This document shows, one piece after another, positions 1 to 9,833 of a DNA stretch of 41,878 bases. Below the pieces are notes generated by a model, which was given only the letters and a program-made list of their open reading frames with translations, made no database searches and was not told where the DNA came from. The DNA is from Kiritimatiellia bacterium (GTDB lineage Bacteria > Verrucomicrobiota > Kiritimatiellia > CAIQIC01 > Lenti-01): NCBI GenBank assembly GCA_017527155.1, contig JAFXQI010000009.1, positions 1 to 41,878 on the forward strand, read 5' to 3'. A program made the position numbers and the translations under genes. Numbering within the stretch: the first letter of the stretch is position 1; every line of letters begins with the position of its first letter.

Positions 1-563
1 ACGGCCCGCCCCCCCTCCCTCCGCCCGCCCCCCCTGCCGCCCCCGCCCCCCCCGCGCCCCCCGCCGCCCCCACGGCAACCGCCTCCGCCACGGCAACCGC
101 ACCCGCAACGCCCCCCGGCACCCCCGCCAAAGGCCTCCGCATCCCCGGCGCCACCGTCACCCTCACCGGCGACGGCGCCTGGCGCGTCCAATACACCGAC
201 GCCGTCTTCGTCTCCTCCGACAAAATCTCCATCGAAGGCATGAAGGCCCTCAAAGCCACCGCCGCCGCCCTCCTCAAACTCCCCGACGACGTCACAATCA
301 CCATCCACGGCCACACCGACGACATCCCGCCCCCGCCCGACGCCACCGGCCCCTACCGCACCAACGCCGACCTCGCGACCGCCCGCGCCGCCGTCGCGCA
401 GGAACACCTGAACGTCTTCTGCAAGCGCCAATCCCGCTTCACGTTCCAAGTCGCGCCCCCCTCCTCCTCCCCGGCCCCCTATCCCAACGACACCCCTGCC
501 CACCGCCGCCTCAACCGCACCATCACCCTCCGCATCGTCCCCTCCTCCACCTCCCCCTCCTGA
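1..563 (+). CDS. OmpA/MotB-like C-terminal domain protein (5' partial)
   Basis: The reading frame is open from the window edge (first full codon at base 3) to a TGA at 561-563, so the N-terminus is missing. The visible 186 residues begin with a Pro/Ala-rich linker of about 45 residues, followed by an OmpA-like peptidoglycan-binding domain. Its recognisable parts are a strand ending in TITIHGHTDD, which is the family GHTD signature, a helix with the usual N..L...RA pattern (TNADLATARAAV), and the closing R-L-N-R-T-I-T-L-R-I strand. Such domains bind diaminopimelate-type peptidoglycan and tether an outer-membrane or flagellar/motor protein to the wall. An internal ATG at 240 would split the domain and is not a credible start. 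The full architecture cannot be told from this fragment. The cysteine at about residue 140 within the domain is unusual. Confidence 0.75.
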   Translation, partial: GPPPLPPPAPPAAPAPPAPPAAPTATASATATAPATPPGTPAKGLRIPGATVTLTGDGAWRVQYTDAVFVSSDKISIEGMKALKATAAALLKLPDDVTITIHGHTDDIPPPPDATGPYRTNADLATARAAVAQEHLNVFCKRQSRFTFQVAPPSSSPAPYPNDTPAHRRLNRTITLRIVPSSTSPS

Positions 564-591
564 CCCCTCACGCCCCCCCCCGCGATTGCGC

Positions 592-620
592 TTGAGGACG
601 GGACCGGTTTGCGCTATGGT
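592..620 (+). promoter_or_regulatory. Candidate sigma-70 promoter of the rib operon
   Basis: TTGAGG at 592-597 and TATGGT at 615-620 are separated by 17 bp and lie immediately before the FMN riboswitch. Transcription would start near 627, at the base of the riboswitch P1 stem. The call rests on box similarity and position only. Confidence 0.6.
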
Positions 621-624
621 CCTT

Positions 625-737
625 CCCGTCTTCAGGGCGTGGTGCAATTCCCGACCGGCGGTGAGAGTCCGCGAGCCACTTGTGGCCGACAAGGTGCGAT
701 TCCTTGACCGACAGTAGAGTCTGGATGGAAGAAGGCA
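625..737 (+). promoter_or_regulatory. FMN riboswitch (RFN element)
   Basis: The segment carries the conserved RFN blocks in order: AGGGCGTGGTGCAATTCCC then ACCGGCGGTGAGAGTCCGCG, a variable hairpin, GGTGCGATTCC, then CCGACAGTAGAGTCTGGATG. The P1 stem closes TCTTC (629-633) with GAAGA (728-732). It precedes ribBA with an 84-base spacer that can hold the expression platform. FMN riboswitches shut down riboflavin genes when FMN is plentiful. Here the downstream operon also holds nusB and ftsY. Confidence 0.96.
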
Positions 738-821
738 CGGCGGCGCGTCCGCCATCCCCACTTCCAGCCGGCCAGACGGGGGGCGCCGCATCCGGGGGAC
801 GGAAAGGCATCGGAAACCACA

Positions 822-2048
822 GTGGAACCAGACAAGGCATTCTGCACCGTCGAAGAGGCGGCCGGCATCCTGCGCGGCGGCGGCATGGTGCTCGTCACCG
901 ACGACGAACACCGCGAGAACGAGGGCGACCTCGTGGCGGCCGCCGCCGGCTGCACGCCGCAGACGATCAACTTCATGGCCACCCACGGCCGCGGCCTCAT
1001 CTGCGTGCCGATGGAGGCCGACCGCCTCCGCGCCCTCGGCCTCGAACGCATGGTGCCCCCCGACGAACGCGACCGCTACCGCACGGCCTTCACCGTGACC
1101 GTCGACGCCCGCGTTGGCACCACCACCGGCATCAGCGCCGCCGACCGCGCCCTCACCGCGCGCAAGCTGGCGGACCCGGCCGCAACCCCCGCCGACTTCA
1201 TACGCCCGGGCCACATGTTCCCGCTACAGGCGGTGTCCGGCGGCGTCCTGCGCCGCACGGGCCACACGGAGGCGTCGGTGGACCTGATGCGCGCGGCGGG
1301 CCTCCCGCCCGCGGCGGTGATCTGCGAGGTGATGAAGCCGGACGGCACGATGGCGCGCCTCCCCGATTTGCAGGCGTTCGCGGCGGAGCACGGCCTCCGC
1401 ATCCTCACCGTGGCGGACCTCGTCGAGTGGCGCCGCCAGCGCGAAAAGACGGTGCGCCGCGCCGCCACCGCGCACCTGCCCACGGCCTACGGCGACTTCG
1501 TCCTCCACCTCTACGAGGACCTCGTGACCGGCGCCGAGCACCTGGCGCTCGTCAAGGGCGACCCCGCGGCGGCGACCGCCGACGCCGGCGCGCCCGCGCC
1601 GCTGGTACGCATCCATTCGGAGTGCCTGACGGGGGATGTCTTCGGCTCCGCCCGCTGCGACTGCGGCTCCCAGCTGCACGAGGCGATGCGCCGCATCGAA
1701 GCCGCCGGCACGGGCGCCGTCCTCTACATGCGCCAGGAGGGCCGCGGCATCGGCCTCGCCGCCAAGATCCGCGCCTACGCCCTCCAGGAAAAGGGCCTCG
1801 ACACCGTCGAAGCCAACCTCGAACTCGGCTTCGCTCCCGACCTGCGCGAATACGGCACCGGCGCCCAGATGCTCCTCGACCTGGGCATCGTGCGCCTGCG
1901 CCTGCTGACCAACAACCCCCGCAAGATCGCCGGCCTGCGCGGCTACGGCATCGAAATCGCCGAGCGCGTGCCCATCGTCATCCCCCCGACCCCCGACGAC
2001 GCCCGCTACCTCGAAACCAAGAAACAGAAGATGGGCCACCTCATCTGA
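822..2048 (+). CDS. ribBA: Bifunctional DHBP synthase / GTP cyclohydrolase II
   Basis: This cytoplasmic enzyme makes both branch precursors of riboflavin: 3,4-dihydroxy-2-butanone 4-phosphate from ribulose 5-phosphate, and diamino-ribosylamino-pyrimidinone phosphate from GTP. In its 408 residues the N-terminal RibB half shows [10 protein letters not shown] (27-36), the [10 protein letters not shown] segment (128-137) and HTEASVDL (148-155). The RibA half starts near 218 and has the zinc-binding cysteines C268, C279 and C281 (HSECLTGD...ARCDCG) and the RQEGRGIGL substrate loop (304-312). The length is normal for RibBA. The start is GTG at 822; no ATG lies before the conserved N-terminus. It is the first gene after the FMN riboswitch, and ribH follows after 17 bp. 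Confidence 0.95.
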   Translation: MEPDKAFCTVEEAAGILRGGGMVLVTDDEHRENEGDLVAAAAGCTPQTINFMATHGRGLICVPMEADRLRALGLERMVPPDERDRYRTAFTVTVDARVGTTTGISAADRALTARKLADPAATPADFIRPGHMFPLQAVSGGVLRRTGHTEASVDLMRAAGLPPAAVICEVMKPDGTMARLPDLQAFAAEHGLRILTVADLVEWRRQREKTVRRAATAHLPTAYGDFVLHLYEDLVTGAEHLALVKGDPAAATADAGAPAPLVRIHSECLTGDVFGSARCDCGSQLHEAMRRIEAAGTGAVLYMRQEGRGIGLAAKIRAYALQEKGLDTVEANLELGFAPDLREYGTGAQMLLDLGIVRLRLLTNNPRKIAGLRGYGIEIAERVPIVIPPTPDDARYLETKKQKMGHLI

Positions 2049-2065
2049 ACGCAAAGGAGAACCGC

Positions 2066-2536
2066 ATGGACTGCCAGGAATACACCGGAATGCTCGACGC
2101 CAAAGGCCTCCGCTTCGGCATCGTCGCCAGCCGCTTCAACGACCTCTTCACGGGCCAGCTCCTCAAGGGCGCCCTCGACTGCCTCGCCCGCCACGGCGCC
2201 GCGCCGGCGGACATCGCCGTCGCGTGGGTGCCGGGCGCCTTCGAGCAGCCCCTCGCCCTCAAGCGCCTCGCCGCCTCCGGCAAGTACGACGCCCTGGTCG
2301 CCCTCGGCGCCGTCATACAGGGCTCCACCGCCCACGCCGGGCTCATCAACGCCCAGGTCACCCGCGCCATCGCGCAGATCGCCCTCGACAGCGGCATTCC
2401 CGTCATCGACGGCATCGTCGCCGCCGAGAACCTCGACCAGGCCGTCGAGCGCTGCGGCTCCAAGGCCGGCAACCGCGGATGGTCCGCCGCCCAGACCGCC
2501 ATCGAGATGGCCAACCTCCTCCGCCAACTCCCCTAA
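2066..2536 (+). CDS. ribH: 6,7-dimethyl-8-ribityllumazine synthase
   Basis: It condenses the RibBA/RibD products into lumazine, the penultimate step of riboflavin synthesis; family members assemble into pentamers or icosahedral shells. The 156-residue protein has the family landmarks SRFND (22-26), VPGAFEQPLALKRLA (55-69), GAVIQGSTAHA with catalytic His90, and the C-terminal AGNRGWSAAQTAIEMANLL helix region. The ATG at 2066 is preceded by AAAGGAGA at 2053-2060. It sits between ribBA and nusB, with 15 bp to nusB; ribH-nusB adjacency is common in bacteria. The riboflavin synthase alpha gene (ribE) is not in this window. Confidence 0.95.
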   Translation: MDCQEYTGMLDAKGLRFGIVASRFNDLFTGQLLKGALDCLARHGAAPADIAVAWVPGAFEQPLALKRLAASGKYDALVALGAVIQGSTAHAGLINAQVTRAIAQIALDSGIPVIDGIVAAENLDQAVERCGSKAGNRGWSAAQTAIEMANLLRQLP

Positions 2537-2551
2537 GGAAAGGACCGCCCC

Positions 2552-3145
2552 ATGGGACTCCGCCACGACGCCCGCGAATGGGCCCTCCAATTCCTCTTCC
2601 AGTCCGAATTCAACCAGGACGCCTCCCTCGACAAGGCCTTCCAGCTCTTCTGGCAGTTCCAGGACGAGTGGGCGGCCGCCTCCCCCTCCGAGGCCGCCGC
2701 CTCCGCCAAGGACCCCGCCGACAGCGCCCACGCCGCCAAGGGCCGCGCCAAGGCCCGCCGCTTCGCCGAAGAACTCGCCCGCGGCGTCATCGCCCACCAC
2801 AAGGAAATCGACCCGCTGATCGAAAAATACGCCGAGAACTGGGAAATCGACCGCATGGGCATCGTCGACCGCAACGTCATGCGCATCGCCGTCTACGAAA
2901 TGCTCCACCGCGACGACATCCCCCCCGTCGTCTCCATCAACGAAGCCGTCGACCTCGCCAAGGCCTTCTCCTCCGTCGAATCCGGCAAATTCGTCAACGG
3001 CATCCTCGACCGCGTCCGCATGGGCCTCGACCGCCCCGCCCGCGACGCCGTCGACGAGCGCAAGGTTTCGCCCGCCTCGCCGTCCCGCGCCCCGGCGGAC
3101 CCGCCGGAGCCCCCCGCCGCCCCCTCCGAGGAGCCCGCCCCGTGA
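2552..3145 (+). CDS. nusB: Transcription antitermination factor NusB
   Basis: NusB binds boxA RNA with NusE (S10) during rRNA antitermination. The all-helical fold is visible: an N-terminal RHDAREWALQFLFQSEF helix and the C-terminal signature from IDRMGIVDRNVMRIAVYEML through INEAVDLAKAFSSVESGKFV to NGILDRV. The protein has 197 residues, longer than the usual 130-160. The excess is an Ala-rich insert at about 48-68 and a Pro/Ala/Glu-rich tail of about 40 residues after the conserved core. The last codons overlap the ftsY start by 4 bp (GTGA), so translation of the two is probably coupled. It belongs to the rib operon. Confidence 0.92.
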   Translation: MGLRHDAREWALQFLFQSEFNQDASLDKAFQLFWQFQDEWAAASPSEAAASAKDPADSAHAAKGRAKARRFAEELARGVIAHHKEIDPLIEKYAENWEIDRMGIVDRNVMRIAVYEMLHRDDIPPVVSINEAVDLAKAFSSVESGKFVNGILDRVRMGLDRPARDAVDERKVSPASPSRAPADPPEPPAAPSEEPAP

Positions 3146-4035
3146 GTTCCTGGTTCGCCGGCCTCAAGAAAACCCGCGACCGCATCGCGGGCGCCCTGCG
3201 CAGCGTCTTCGGCGGCGGCGCCCACCCCGCGCCCGAAACCGTCGAAGAACTCACCGACCTGCTCGTCATGGCCGACGTCCCCATGGCGCTCATCCGCGAA
3301 CTCATCGCCGAATGGGAAAAAGCCTCCACCCGCTCCGAGCCCCCCCGCGACACCTTCCGGCGCGTCCTCCTCGGCGCCCTCGAAGGCTCCGGACCGCCCG
3401 ACTGGGCCTCCATCCCCGCGCCCGGCGTCGTCCTCCTCGTCGGCATCAACGGCTCCGGCAAGACCACCACCGCCGCCAAACTCGCCCGCCTCGCCCAGCG
3501 CGCCGGCAAGCGCCCCCTGCTGGGCGCGGCCGACACCTTCCGCGCCGCCGGCTCCAGCCAACTGCGCATCTGGGCCGACCGCCTCGGCTGCCCCTGCGTC
3601 GGCGGCCCCACCGGCGCCGATGCCGCCGCCGTCGCCTACGACGCCGTCGACTCCGCCCTCGCGCGCCATTGCGACCTGGCCATCATCGACACCGCCGGCC
3701 GCATGCACACCCGCGAACCCCTCATGCGCGAACTCCAAAAGACCCGCGCCGCCATCGCCAAACGCCTTCCCGGCGCCCCCCACCACACCTGGATCGTCCT
3801 CGACGCCATGCTCGGCCAGAACGCCGTCTCCCAGGCCCGGCTCTTCCACGAAGCCACCCCCCTGACCGGCGCCGTCATCACCAAACTCGACGGCTCCTCC
3901 AAGGCCGGCTTCCTCTACTCCGTCCGCCGCGAACTCGGCATCCCCATCCTCTACGCCGGCCTCGGCGAAGGCGAAGACGACCTCGCCCCCTTCGACCCCG
4001 CCTCCTTCACCGACGCCCTCCTCCAGGACGCCTGA
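3142..4035 (+). CDS. ftsY: Signal recognition particle receptor FtsY (NG domain only)
   Basis: FtsY is the membrane-associated GTPase that docks SRP-ribosome complexes at the Sec translocon. The 297 residues consist only of the N and G domains; the long acidic A domain of E. coli FtsY is absent, as in many phyla. Visible motifs are the P-loop GINGSGKTTTAAKLA (101-115), DTFRAAGSSQLRIWADRLG (131-149), DTAGRMHTREPL (183-194), the TKLDGSSKAG specificity motif (247-256) and the FtsY-typical closing GLGEGEDDLAPFD (273-285). Translation starts at GTG 3142, overlapping nusB, and the N-terminal SSWFAGLKKTRDRI helix fits the lipid-binding start of short FtsY proteins. ribD begins 6 bp downstream. Confidence 0.94.
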   Translation: MSSWFAGLKKTRDRIAGALRSVFGGGAHPAPETVEELTDLLVMADVPMALIRELIAEWEKASTRSEPPRDTFRRVLLGALEGSGPPDWASIPAPGVVLLVGINGSGKTTTAAKLARLAQRAGKRPLLGAADTFRAAGSSQLRIWADRLGCPCVGGPTGADAAAVAYDAVDSALARHCDLAIIDTAGRMHTREPLMRELQKTRAAIAKRLPGAPHHTWIVLDAMLGQNAVSQARLFHEATPLTGAVITKLDGSSKAGFLYSVRRELGIPILYAGLGEGEDDLAPFDPASFTDALLQDA

Positions 4036-4041
4036 GCCCCC

Positions 4042-5202
4042 ATGTTCCCCAAGCCCCCCCCGTCCCGTTCGTCCCGTCCGTCCCGGTTGTCCCGGTCGTC
4101 CCGGTCGTCCCGTCCACTCCCCTCCGACTCCCCCTGGATGACCCGCGCCCTCGCCCTCGCCCGCCGCGGCGAAGGCCTCACCCGCCCCAACCCCCCCGTC
4201 GGCGCCGTCATCGTCAAAGACGGCCGATGCATCGGCACCGGCTGGCACCGCCGCGCCGGCGGCCCCCACGCCGAAGTCTACGCCCTCCGGCAGGCCGGCG
4301 AAGCCGCCCGCGGCGCCACCCTCTACGTCACCCTCGAACCCTGCTCCACCTACGGCCGCACCCCGCCCTGCTGCGACGCCATCCTCCGCTCCGGCATCGC
4401 CCGCGTCGTCGCCGCCATGCCCGACCCCAACCCCGCGCACGCCGGACGCGGCTTCACCCTCCTCCGCAAAGCCGGCGTATCCGTGACCGTCGGCCCCTGC
4501 CGCACCGAAGCCGAGCGCCTGCTCGCCCCCTTTGCCACCCACCAACTCCTCCACCGCCCCTACGTCACCCTCAAACTCGCCACCACCCTCGACGGCCGCA
4601 TCGCCGACTCCTCCCGCCGCTCCAAATGGATCACCTCCGCCGCCGCGCGCGACCACGTCCAGAGCCTCCGCCGCGCCTCCGACGTCATCTGGGTCGGCGC
4701 CGGCACCCTCCGCGCCGACAACCCCTCCCTCCTTCCCCGCCCCCCCCGCGGACGCGCCCCTTGGCGCCTCGTCACCGCCCTGGAGCACCCCGTCCCCCTC
4801 GACGCCCAACTCTTCACCGATGCCTCCTCCGCCCGCACCATCCTCGCCGCCCCCCGCGGATGGCACCCCGACCAGGCCGACGCCCTCCGCGCCCGCGGCA
4901 TCACCGTATGGGACGACCTCCCCCGCACCCCCGCCCGCTTCCTCCCGGCCCTCCTGACCCGGCTCGGAACCCTCGGCGCCCTCCGCGTCCTCTGCGAAGG
5001 CGGCGGCCACCTCGCTTCCGCCCTCGTCCGCGCCGGCCTGGTCGACGAACTCCTCCTGATCCTGGCCCCCAAACTCCTCGGCGGCCCCGTCGGCGCCATG
5101 GGCCCCACCGCCTGGCCCATCGCCCGCGCCCCCCTCTTCACCCTCCAAGAAACCCTCCCCCTCCCCCCCGACCTCCTCCTCCGCTACACCCCCGCCCCCT
5201 GA
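4042..5202 (+). CDS. ribD: Riboflavin biosynthesis deaminase/reductase RibD
   Basis: It carries out two consecutive steps of riboflavin synthesis: pyrimidine deamination (N-terminal zinc deaminase) and NADPH-dependent side-chain reduction (C-terminal). With the ATG at 4042 the protein has 386 residues. The deaminase zinc site is HAEVYAL (H76) with PCSTYGRTPPCC (C101, C110); the reductase begins with KLATTLDGRIA near residue 187 and contains SKWITS and the GAGTLRADNP loop. Residues 8-25 are Ser/Arg-rich because the DNA here is a 9-bp tandem repeat (4062-4115). The family-like N-terminus DSPWMTRALALARRGEG begins only at about residue 29, so the true start may instead be TTG 4087 or ATG 4138. 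It is the last gene of the rib operon. Confidence 0.93.
   Translation: MFPKPPPSRSSRPSRLSRSSRSSRPLPSDSPWMTRALALARRGEGLTRPNPPVGAVIVKDGRCIGTGWHRRAGGPHAEVYALRQAGEAARGATLYVTLEPCSTYGRTPPCCDAILRSGIARVVAAMPDPNPAHAGRGFTLLRKAGVSVTVGPCRTEAERLLAPFATHQLLHRPYVTLKLATTLDGRIADSSRRSKWITSAAARDHVQSLRRASDVIWVGAGTLRADNPSLLPRPPRGRAPWRLVTALEHPVPLDAQLFTDASSARTILAAPRGWHPDQADALRARGITVWDDLPRTPARFLPALLTRLGTLGALRVLCEGGGHLASALVRAGLVDELLLILAPKLLGGPVGAMGPTAWPIARAPLFTLQETLPLPPDLLLRYTPAP
4062..4115 (+). repeat. 9-bp tandem repeat inside the ribD 5' end
   Basis: GTCCC recurs at 4062, 4071, 4080, 4089, 4098 and 4107, an exact 9-bp period in six units of the form GTCCCGTTC or GTCCCGGTC. The period is a multiple of three, so copy-number change would keep the ribD frame. 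Confidence 0.9.
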
Positions 5203-5517
5203 CCCCGCCCCGTCCCCCCCCCTCCTCGCCCTCTCCCCGTCCCCCTTGTTTCCTCCATTCGCGATATCAAGGAAAATACACCTATTTCGCCCGCATTTTC
5301 ATCATTCTTCCCCCCATGAAAAACACGTTCCCAAAAGTCGCCCCGCCAGCGCAATTCCCGGGATAGTGTGCCCCCCTCATGATGTCGCCATCTTTTCAAC
5401 ACCGGACGCGCGGAAGCGCGTCCCTCCCCCATGCCGTCCCGTACGAAACGACGGCGCCCCGCCATCGGCTGTGCATATGGCACGCACGCGGGATGCGCGG
5501 AGCGCTTGCCCCCCCCT
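5203..5517. other. Convergent intergenic region with repeat copies
   Basis: The 315 bp between the ends of ribD and tatD hold no gene. They contain a degenerate copy of the AT-rich box (from 5263) followed 53 bp later by an ATGAAAAACAC at 5316, which would open a 16-codon Pro-rich ORF. They also contain one GCGC palindrome at 5404-5423. No canonical terminator with a T-run is seen; the palindrome may serve both directions. Confidence 0.55.
5404..5423. repeat. 20-bp GCGC palindrome (dispersed family)
   Basis: GGACGCGCGGAAGCGCGTCC is an 8-bp perfect stem with a GGAA loop. It is followed by CCTCCCC as in the other copies at about 11438-11640, 20797-20861 and 34977-35084. Confidence 0.85.
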
Positions 5518-6288
5518 TCAGGGGAAGAGGCGGAGGAACGCGGAAGTGGTCAACGCCGCGAAATCGGCGAGAGGCATTGCGAGGATTCCGGCCCAGATGG
5601 CGGCGGTGGACGGAAGCTGGGCGGGTTCGGAGAAAGGAACGGCAGGCGGCGGCATGTCGGGGGCATCGGTTTCGACAAGGAAATGGCCGGAGATGGCGGC
5701 GGCAGCAACCCGGCGGACACGGCGGTTGGCGGGATTCGCCAACGCCCCCCCGAGAGAAATGCAGACATTGTGCGCGGCGAGGGCGGTGAGGGCATCAGGC
5801 GAGCCACCGTAGGCGTGGAGGAGAACCCCGGCCGGATGGGGAGGTTGCGAGAGGAGAAAATCCAGCAACGGCGGCCAAGCCCGTCGTCCGTGGAGGGAAA
5901 TGGGACGGCGGAGGGCGACGGACAGCTCCCACTGGATGCGGAAGGCCGCCCACTGTTCCTCTCCCACCCCGCCGGGGAGGGCTCCATCCAGCCCGGCTTC
6001 GCCGATGCCTGCGCGGGGATGGGCAAGGAGAAGGTCCCGGAGTCGCCCGGGCCATCCGGGGGCGGCCCCGGCTGCATGCCAGGGATGGAGGCCGAACGAG
6101 ACGCGGACCGCAGTCCCCCCCGCGAGCGGAGTCCCTTCGAGGGCGGCCGTGGAAGCCCAGTCGGCCTCGGAGGTGGCATTCACGTGGATATGGGCAACAT
6201 CCGCTTCGCGGGCCCGCCGGAGCACGGCGTCAAGATGCGGCGCGAGGCGCGGGTCCTGGAGATGGCAATGGGCGTCGGCGTAGGTCAT
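5518..6288 (-). CDS. TatD family metal-dependent hydrolase
   Basis: This is a predicted TIM-barrel metal hydrolase of the TatD family, members of which act as 3'-5' exonucleases/DNases or D-aminoacyl-tRNA deacylase-like enzymes. The 256 residues carry all the usual metal ligands: DAHCHL (H7, H9), GLHPW (H68), GEAGLD (E97), SLHGRRAW (H133), LLHAYGG (H158) and ETDAPDM (D208). The length is normal. The ATG is at 6286-6288 on the complement. It lies 58 bp downstream of lepA in the same direction, so it is probably the last gene of the pgk-lepA-tatD transcript. The substrate cannot be predicted. Confidence 0.88.
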   Translation of the reverse strand: MTYADAHCHLQDPRLAPHLDAVLRRAREADVAHIHVNATSEADWASTAALEGTPLAGGTAVRVSFGLHPWHAAGAAPGWPGRLRDLLLAHPRAGIGEAGLDGALPGGVGEEQWAAFRIQWELSVALRRPISLHGRRAWPPLLDFLLSQPPHPAGVLLHAYGGSPDALTALAAHNVCISLGGALANPANRRVRRVAAAAISGHFLVETDAPDMPPPAVPFSEPAQLPSTAAIWAGILAMPLADFAALTTSAFLRLFP

Positions 6289-6346
6289 GTCGGATGCCGG
6301 GAATTGTTGCCGTGCGGAAGCCCGGAATGCCCTCCCGCAGCCCCGG

Positions 6347-8242
<1,896 letters not shown>

Positions 8243-8283
8243 GGGGCGGGGATGGCGGAGCGGGGCGGGGGCGGGGCCTGGGG

Positions 8284-8323
8284 CCCTAGAAATCTAGGTT
8301 TCTAGGAATCTAGGTTCCTAGGG
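8284..8323. repeat. CTAG tetramers with exact 8-bp period
   Basis: CTAG occurs at 8286, 8294, 8302, 8310 and 8318, separated by AAAT, GTTT, GAAT and GTTC. The whole 40 bp is close to self-complementary and can form a hairpin between pgk and lepA. Confidence 0.9.
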
Positions 8324-8362
8324 CTTGGGTGGCCCCGGGGGGCCCCCGGTGGCTCCGGGCAA

Positions 8363-9607
8363 TCAGCGGTCGTTGAGGGCCGCGACGCCGGGGAGTTCCT
8401 TGCCTTCGAGGTATTCGAGGGAGGCGCCGCCGCCGGTGGAGATGTGGGTCATCTTGTCGGCGAGGCCGCTGCGGTTGACGGCGCTGACGGAGTCGCCGCC
8501 GCCGATGACGCTGGTCGCGCCGCTGTCGGCGACCGCCTGGCAGACGCCGAAAGTGCCCGCCGCGAAGGGCGCCATCTCGAAGCAGCCCATGGGGCCGTTC
8601 CAGACGACGGTCTTGGCGGAGCGGATGGCGTCGGAGTAGAGCTTGACGGTCTCGGGGCCGATGTCGAGGGCCATCCAGCCGGCGGGGATGTCGTCGCCGA
8701 CCACCTGCGTGGCGGCGTCGGCGGCGAACTTGTCGGCGGCGACGTTGTCCACGGGCAGCAGCAGCTTCTTGCCGTTGGCGGCGGCCTTGGCGATCATCTC
8801 GCGGGCGTAGTCGAGCTGGTCGGGCTCGCAGAGGGAGGCGCCGACGTCGTGGCCCTGGGCCTTCAGGAAGGTGTAGGCCATGCCGCCGCCGATGATCAGC
8901 GTGTCGACCTTGTCGAGGAGGTTGTTGACGACGGCGAGCTTGTCGCTGACCTTCGCGCCGCCGAGGATGGCGACGAACGGGCGGACGGGGTTCTCGACGG
9001 CGTTGCCGAGGTACTGGATTTCCTTCTCCATGAGGAAGCCGGCGACGCTGACGGGGATGTACTTGCAGATGACCGCCGTGGAGGCGTGGGCGCGGTGGGC
9101 GGTGCCGAAGGCGTCGTTGACGAAGATGTCGCCGTAGGAGGCGAGCTTCCTGGCCATTTCCTTCTGCTTCTCCTTGAGCTCGGCCTTCTTGGCCTTGACC
9201 TCGTCGTCGGTCATGCCCTCGGCCTTCTTGACCTTGGCCTGTTCCTGCTTGTAGAAGCGGGTGTTTTCGAGGAGGAGGACTTCGCCGGGCTTGAGGGCCG
9301 CGACCTGGTCGTCCGCCGCCAGGCAGTCGGGCGCGAAGGCGACGGGCTTGCCGAGCAGCTTGGCGAGGTGTTCGCCGACGGGCTTGAGGGAGAAGTCGGC
9401 CTCGTAGCCCTTCTCCTTGGGGCGGCCGAGGTGGCTCATGAGGACCAGGCTCGCGCCGTGGTCGAGGATGTAGCGGATGGAGGGGAGCGCCTTCTGGATG
9501 CGGGTGTCGTCGCTGATGACGCCTTCCTTGATCGGCACGTTGAAGTCCACGCGCATGATGACGCGCTTGCCGGCCAGTTCGACGTCGTTGAGGGTCTTCT
9601 TGTTCAT
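8363..9607 (-). CDS. pgk: Phosphoglycerate kinase
   Basis: This glycolytic enzyme transfers phosphate from 1,3-bisphosphoglycerate to ADP in the cytoplasm. From the ATG at 9607 ([11 protein letters not shown]) the protein has 414 residues; the SD AAAGG lies about 8 bases upstream, and the open frame further upstream is not coding. Visible motifs are RVDFNVP near 19-25, [44 protein letters not shown], the nucleotide-binding GPMGCFEM and the C-terminal [20 protein letters not shown]. After ENTRFY there is a Lys/Glu-rich helical insertion of roughly 25 residues ([20 protein letters not shown] and following). It is the first gene of the minus-strand group with lepA and tatD. Confidence 0.96.
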   Translation of the reverse strand: MNKKTLNDVELAGKRVIMRVDFNVPIKEGVISDDTRIQKALPSIRYILDHGASLVLMSHLGRPKEKGYEADFSLKPVGEHLAKLLGKPVAFAPDCLAADDQVAALKPGEVLLLENTRFYKQEQAKVKKAEGMTDDEVKAKKAELKEKQKEMARKLASYGDIFVNDAFGTAHRAHASTAVICKYIPVSVAGFLMEKEIQYLGNAVENPVRPFVAILGGAKVSDKLAVVNNLLDKVDTLIIGGGMAYTFLKAQGHDVGASLCEPDQLDYAREMIAKAAANGKKLLLPVDNVAADKFAADAATQVVGDDIPAGWMALDIGPETVKLYSDAIRSAKTVVWNGPMGCFEMAPFAAGTFGVCQAVADSGATSVIGGGDSVSAVNRSGLADKMTHISTGGGASLEYLEGKELPGVAALNDR

Positions 9608-9663
9608 GTGTCTGCCTTTGGGTTGGATGGGGGCCGGCGGCGGCCGGCCGTTGTTTTCCGTCC

Positions 9664-9691
9664 TTTTTACCCGCCCCGCCGGGATTTTCAA
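9664..9691 (-). promoter_or_regulatory. Candidate promoter for pgk
   Basis: On the minus strand TTGAAA (9686-9691) and TAAAAA (9664-9669) are 16 bp apart, about 57 bp before the pgk start codon. The boxes are moderate matches in an otherwise GC-rich stretch. Confidence 0.45.
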
Positions 9692-9833
9692 GGGGAAACG
9701 CGCGCCGGGTCGCGTGGATTCCGGAACCGGACCCGCGATTTGACTCCGGACGCCCGACGGCGGACCGTCCTTCCGCCTCCCCGGGACCTCGCGCCCCGCC
9801 CCAGCCCGCCCCCGCGTCGGCAGCCGCCGTCGG

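Noticed and set aside
680-2536. Long plus-strand frame overlapping ribBA and ribH
   Set aside because: It is Arg/Pro-rich shadow sequence over ribBA; only its in-frame tail from 2066 is the real ribH.
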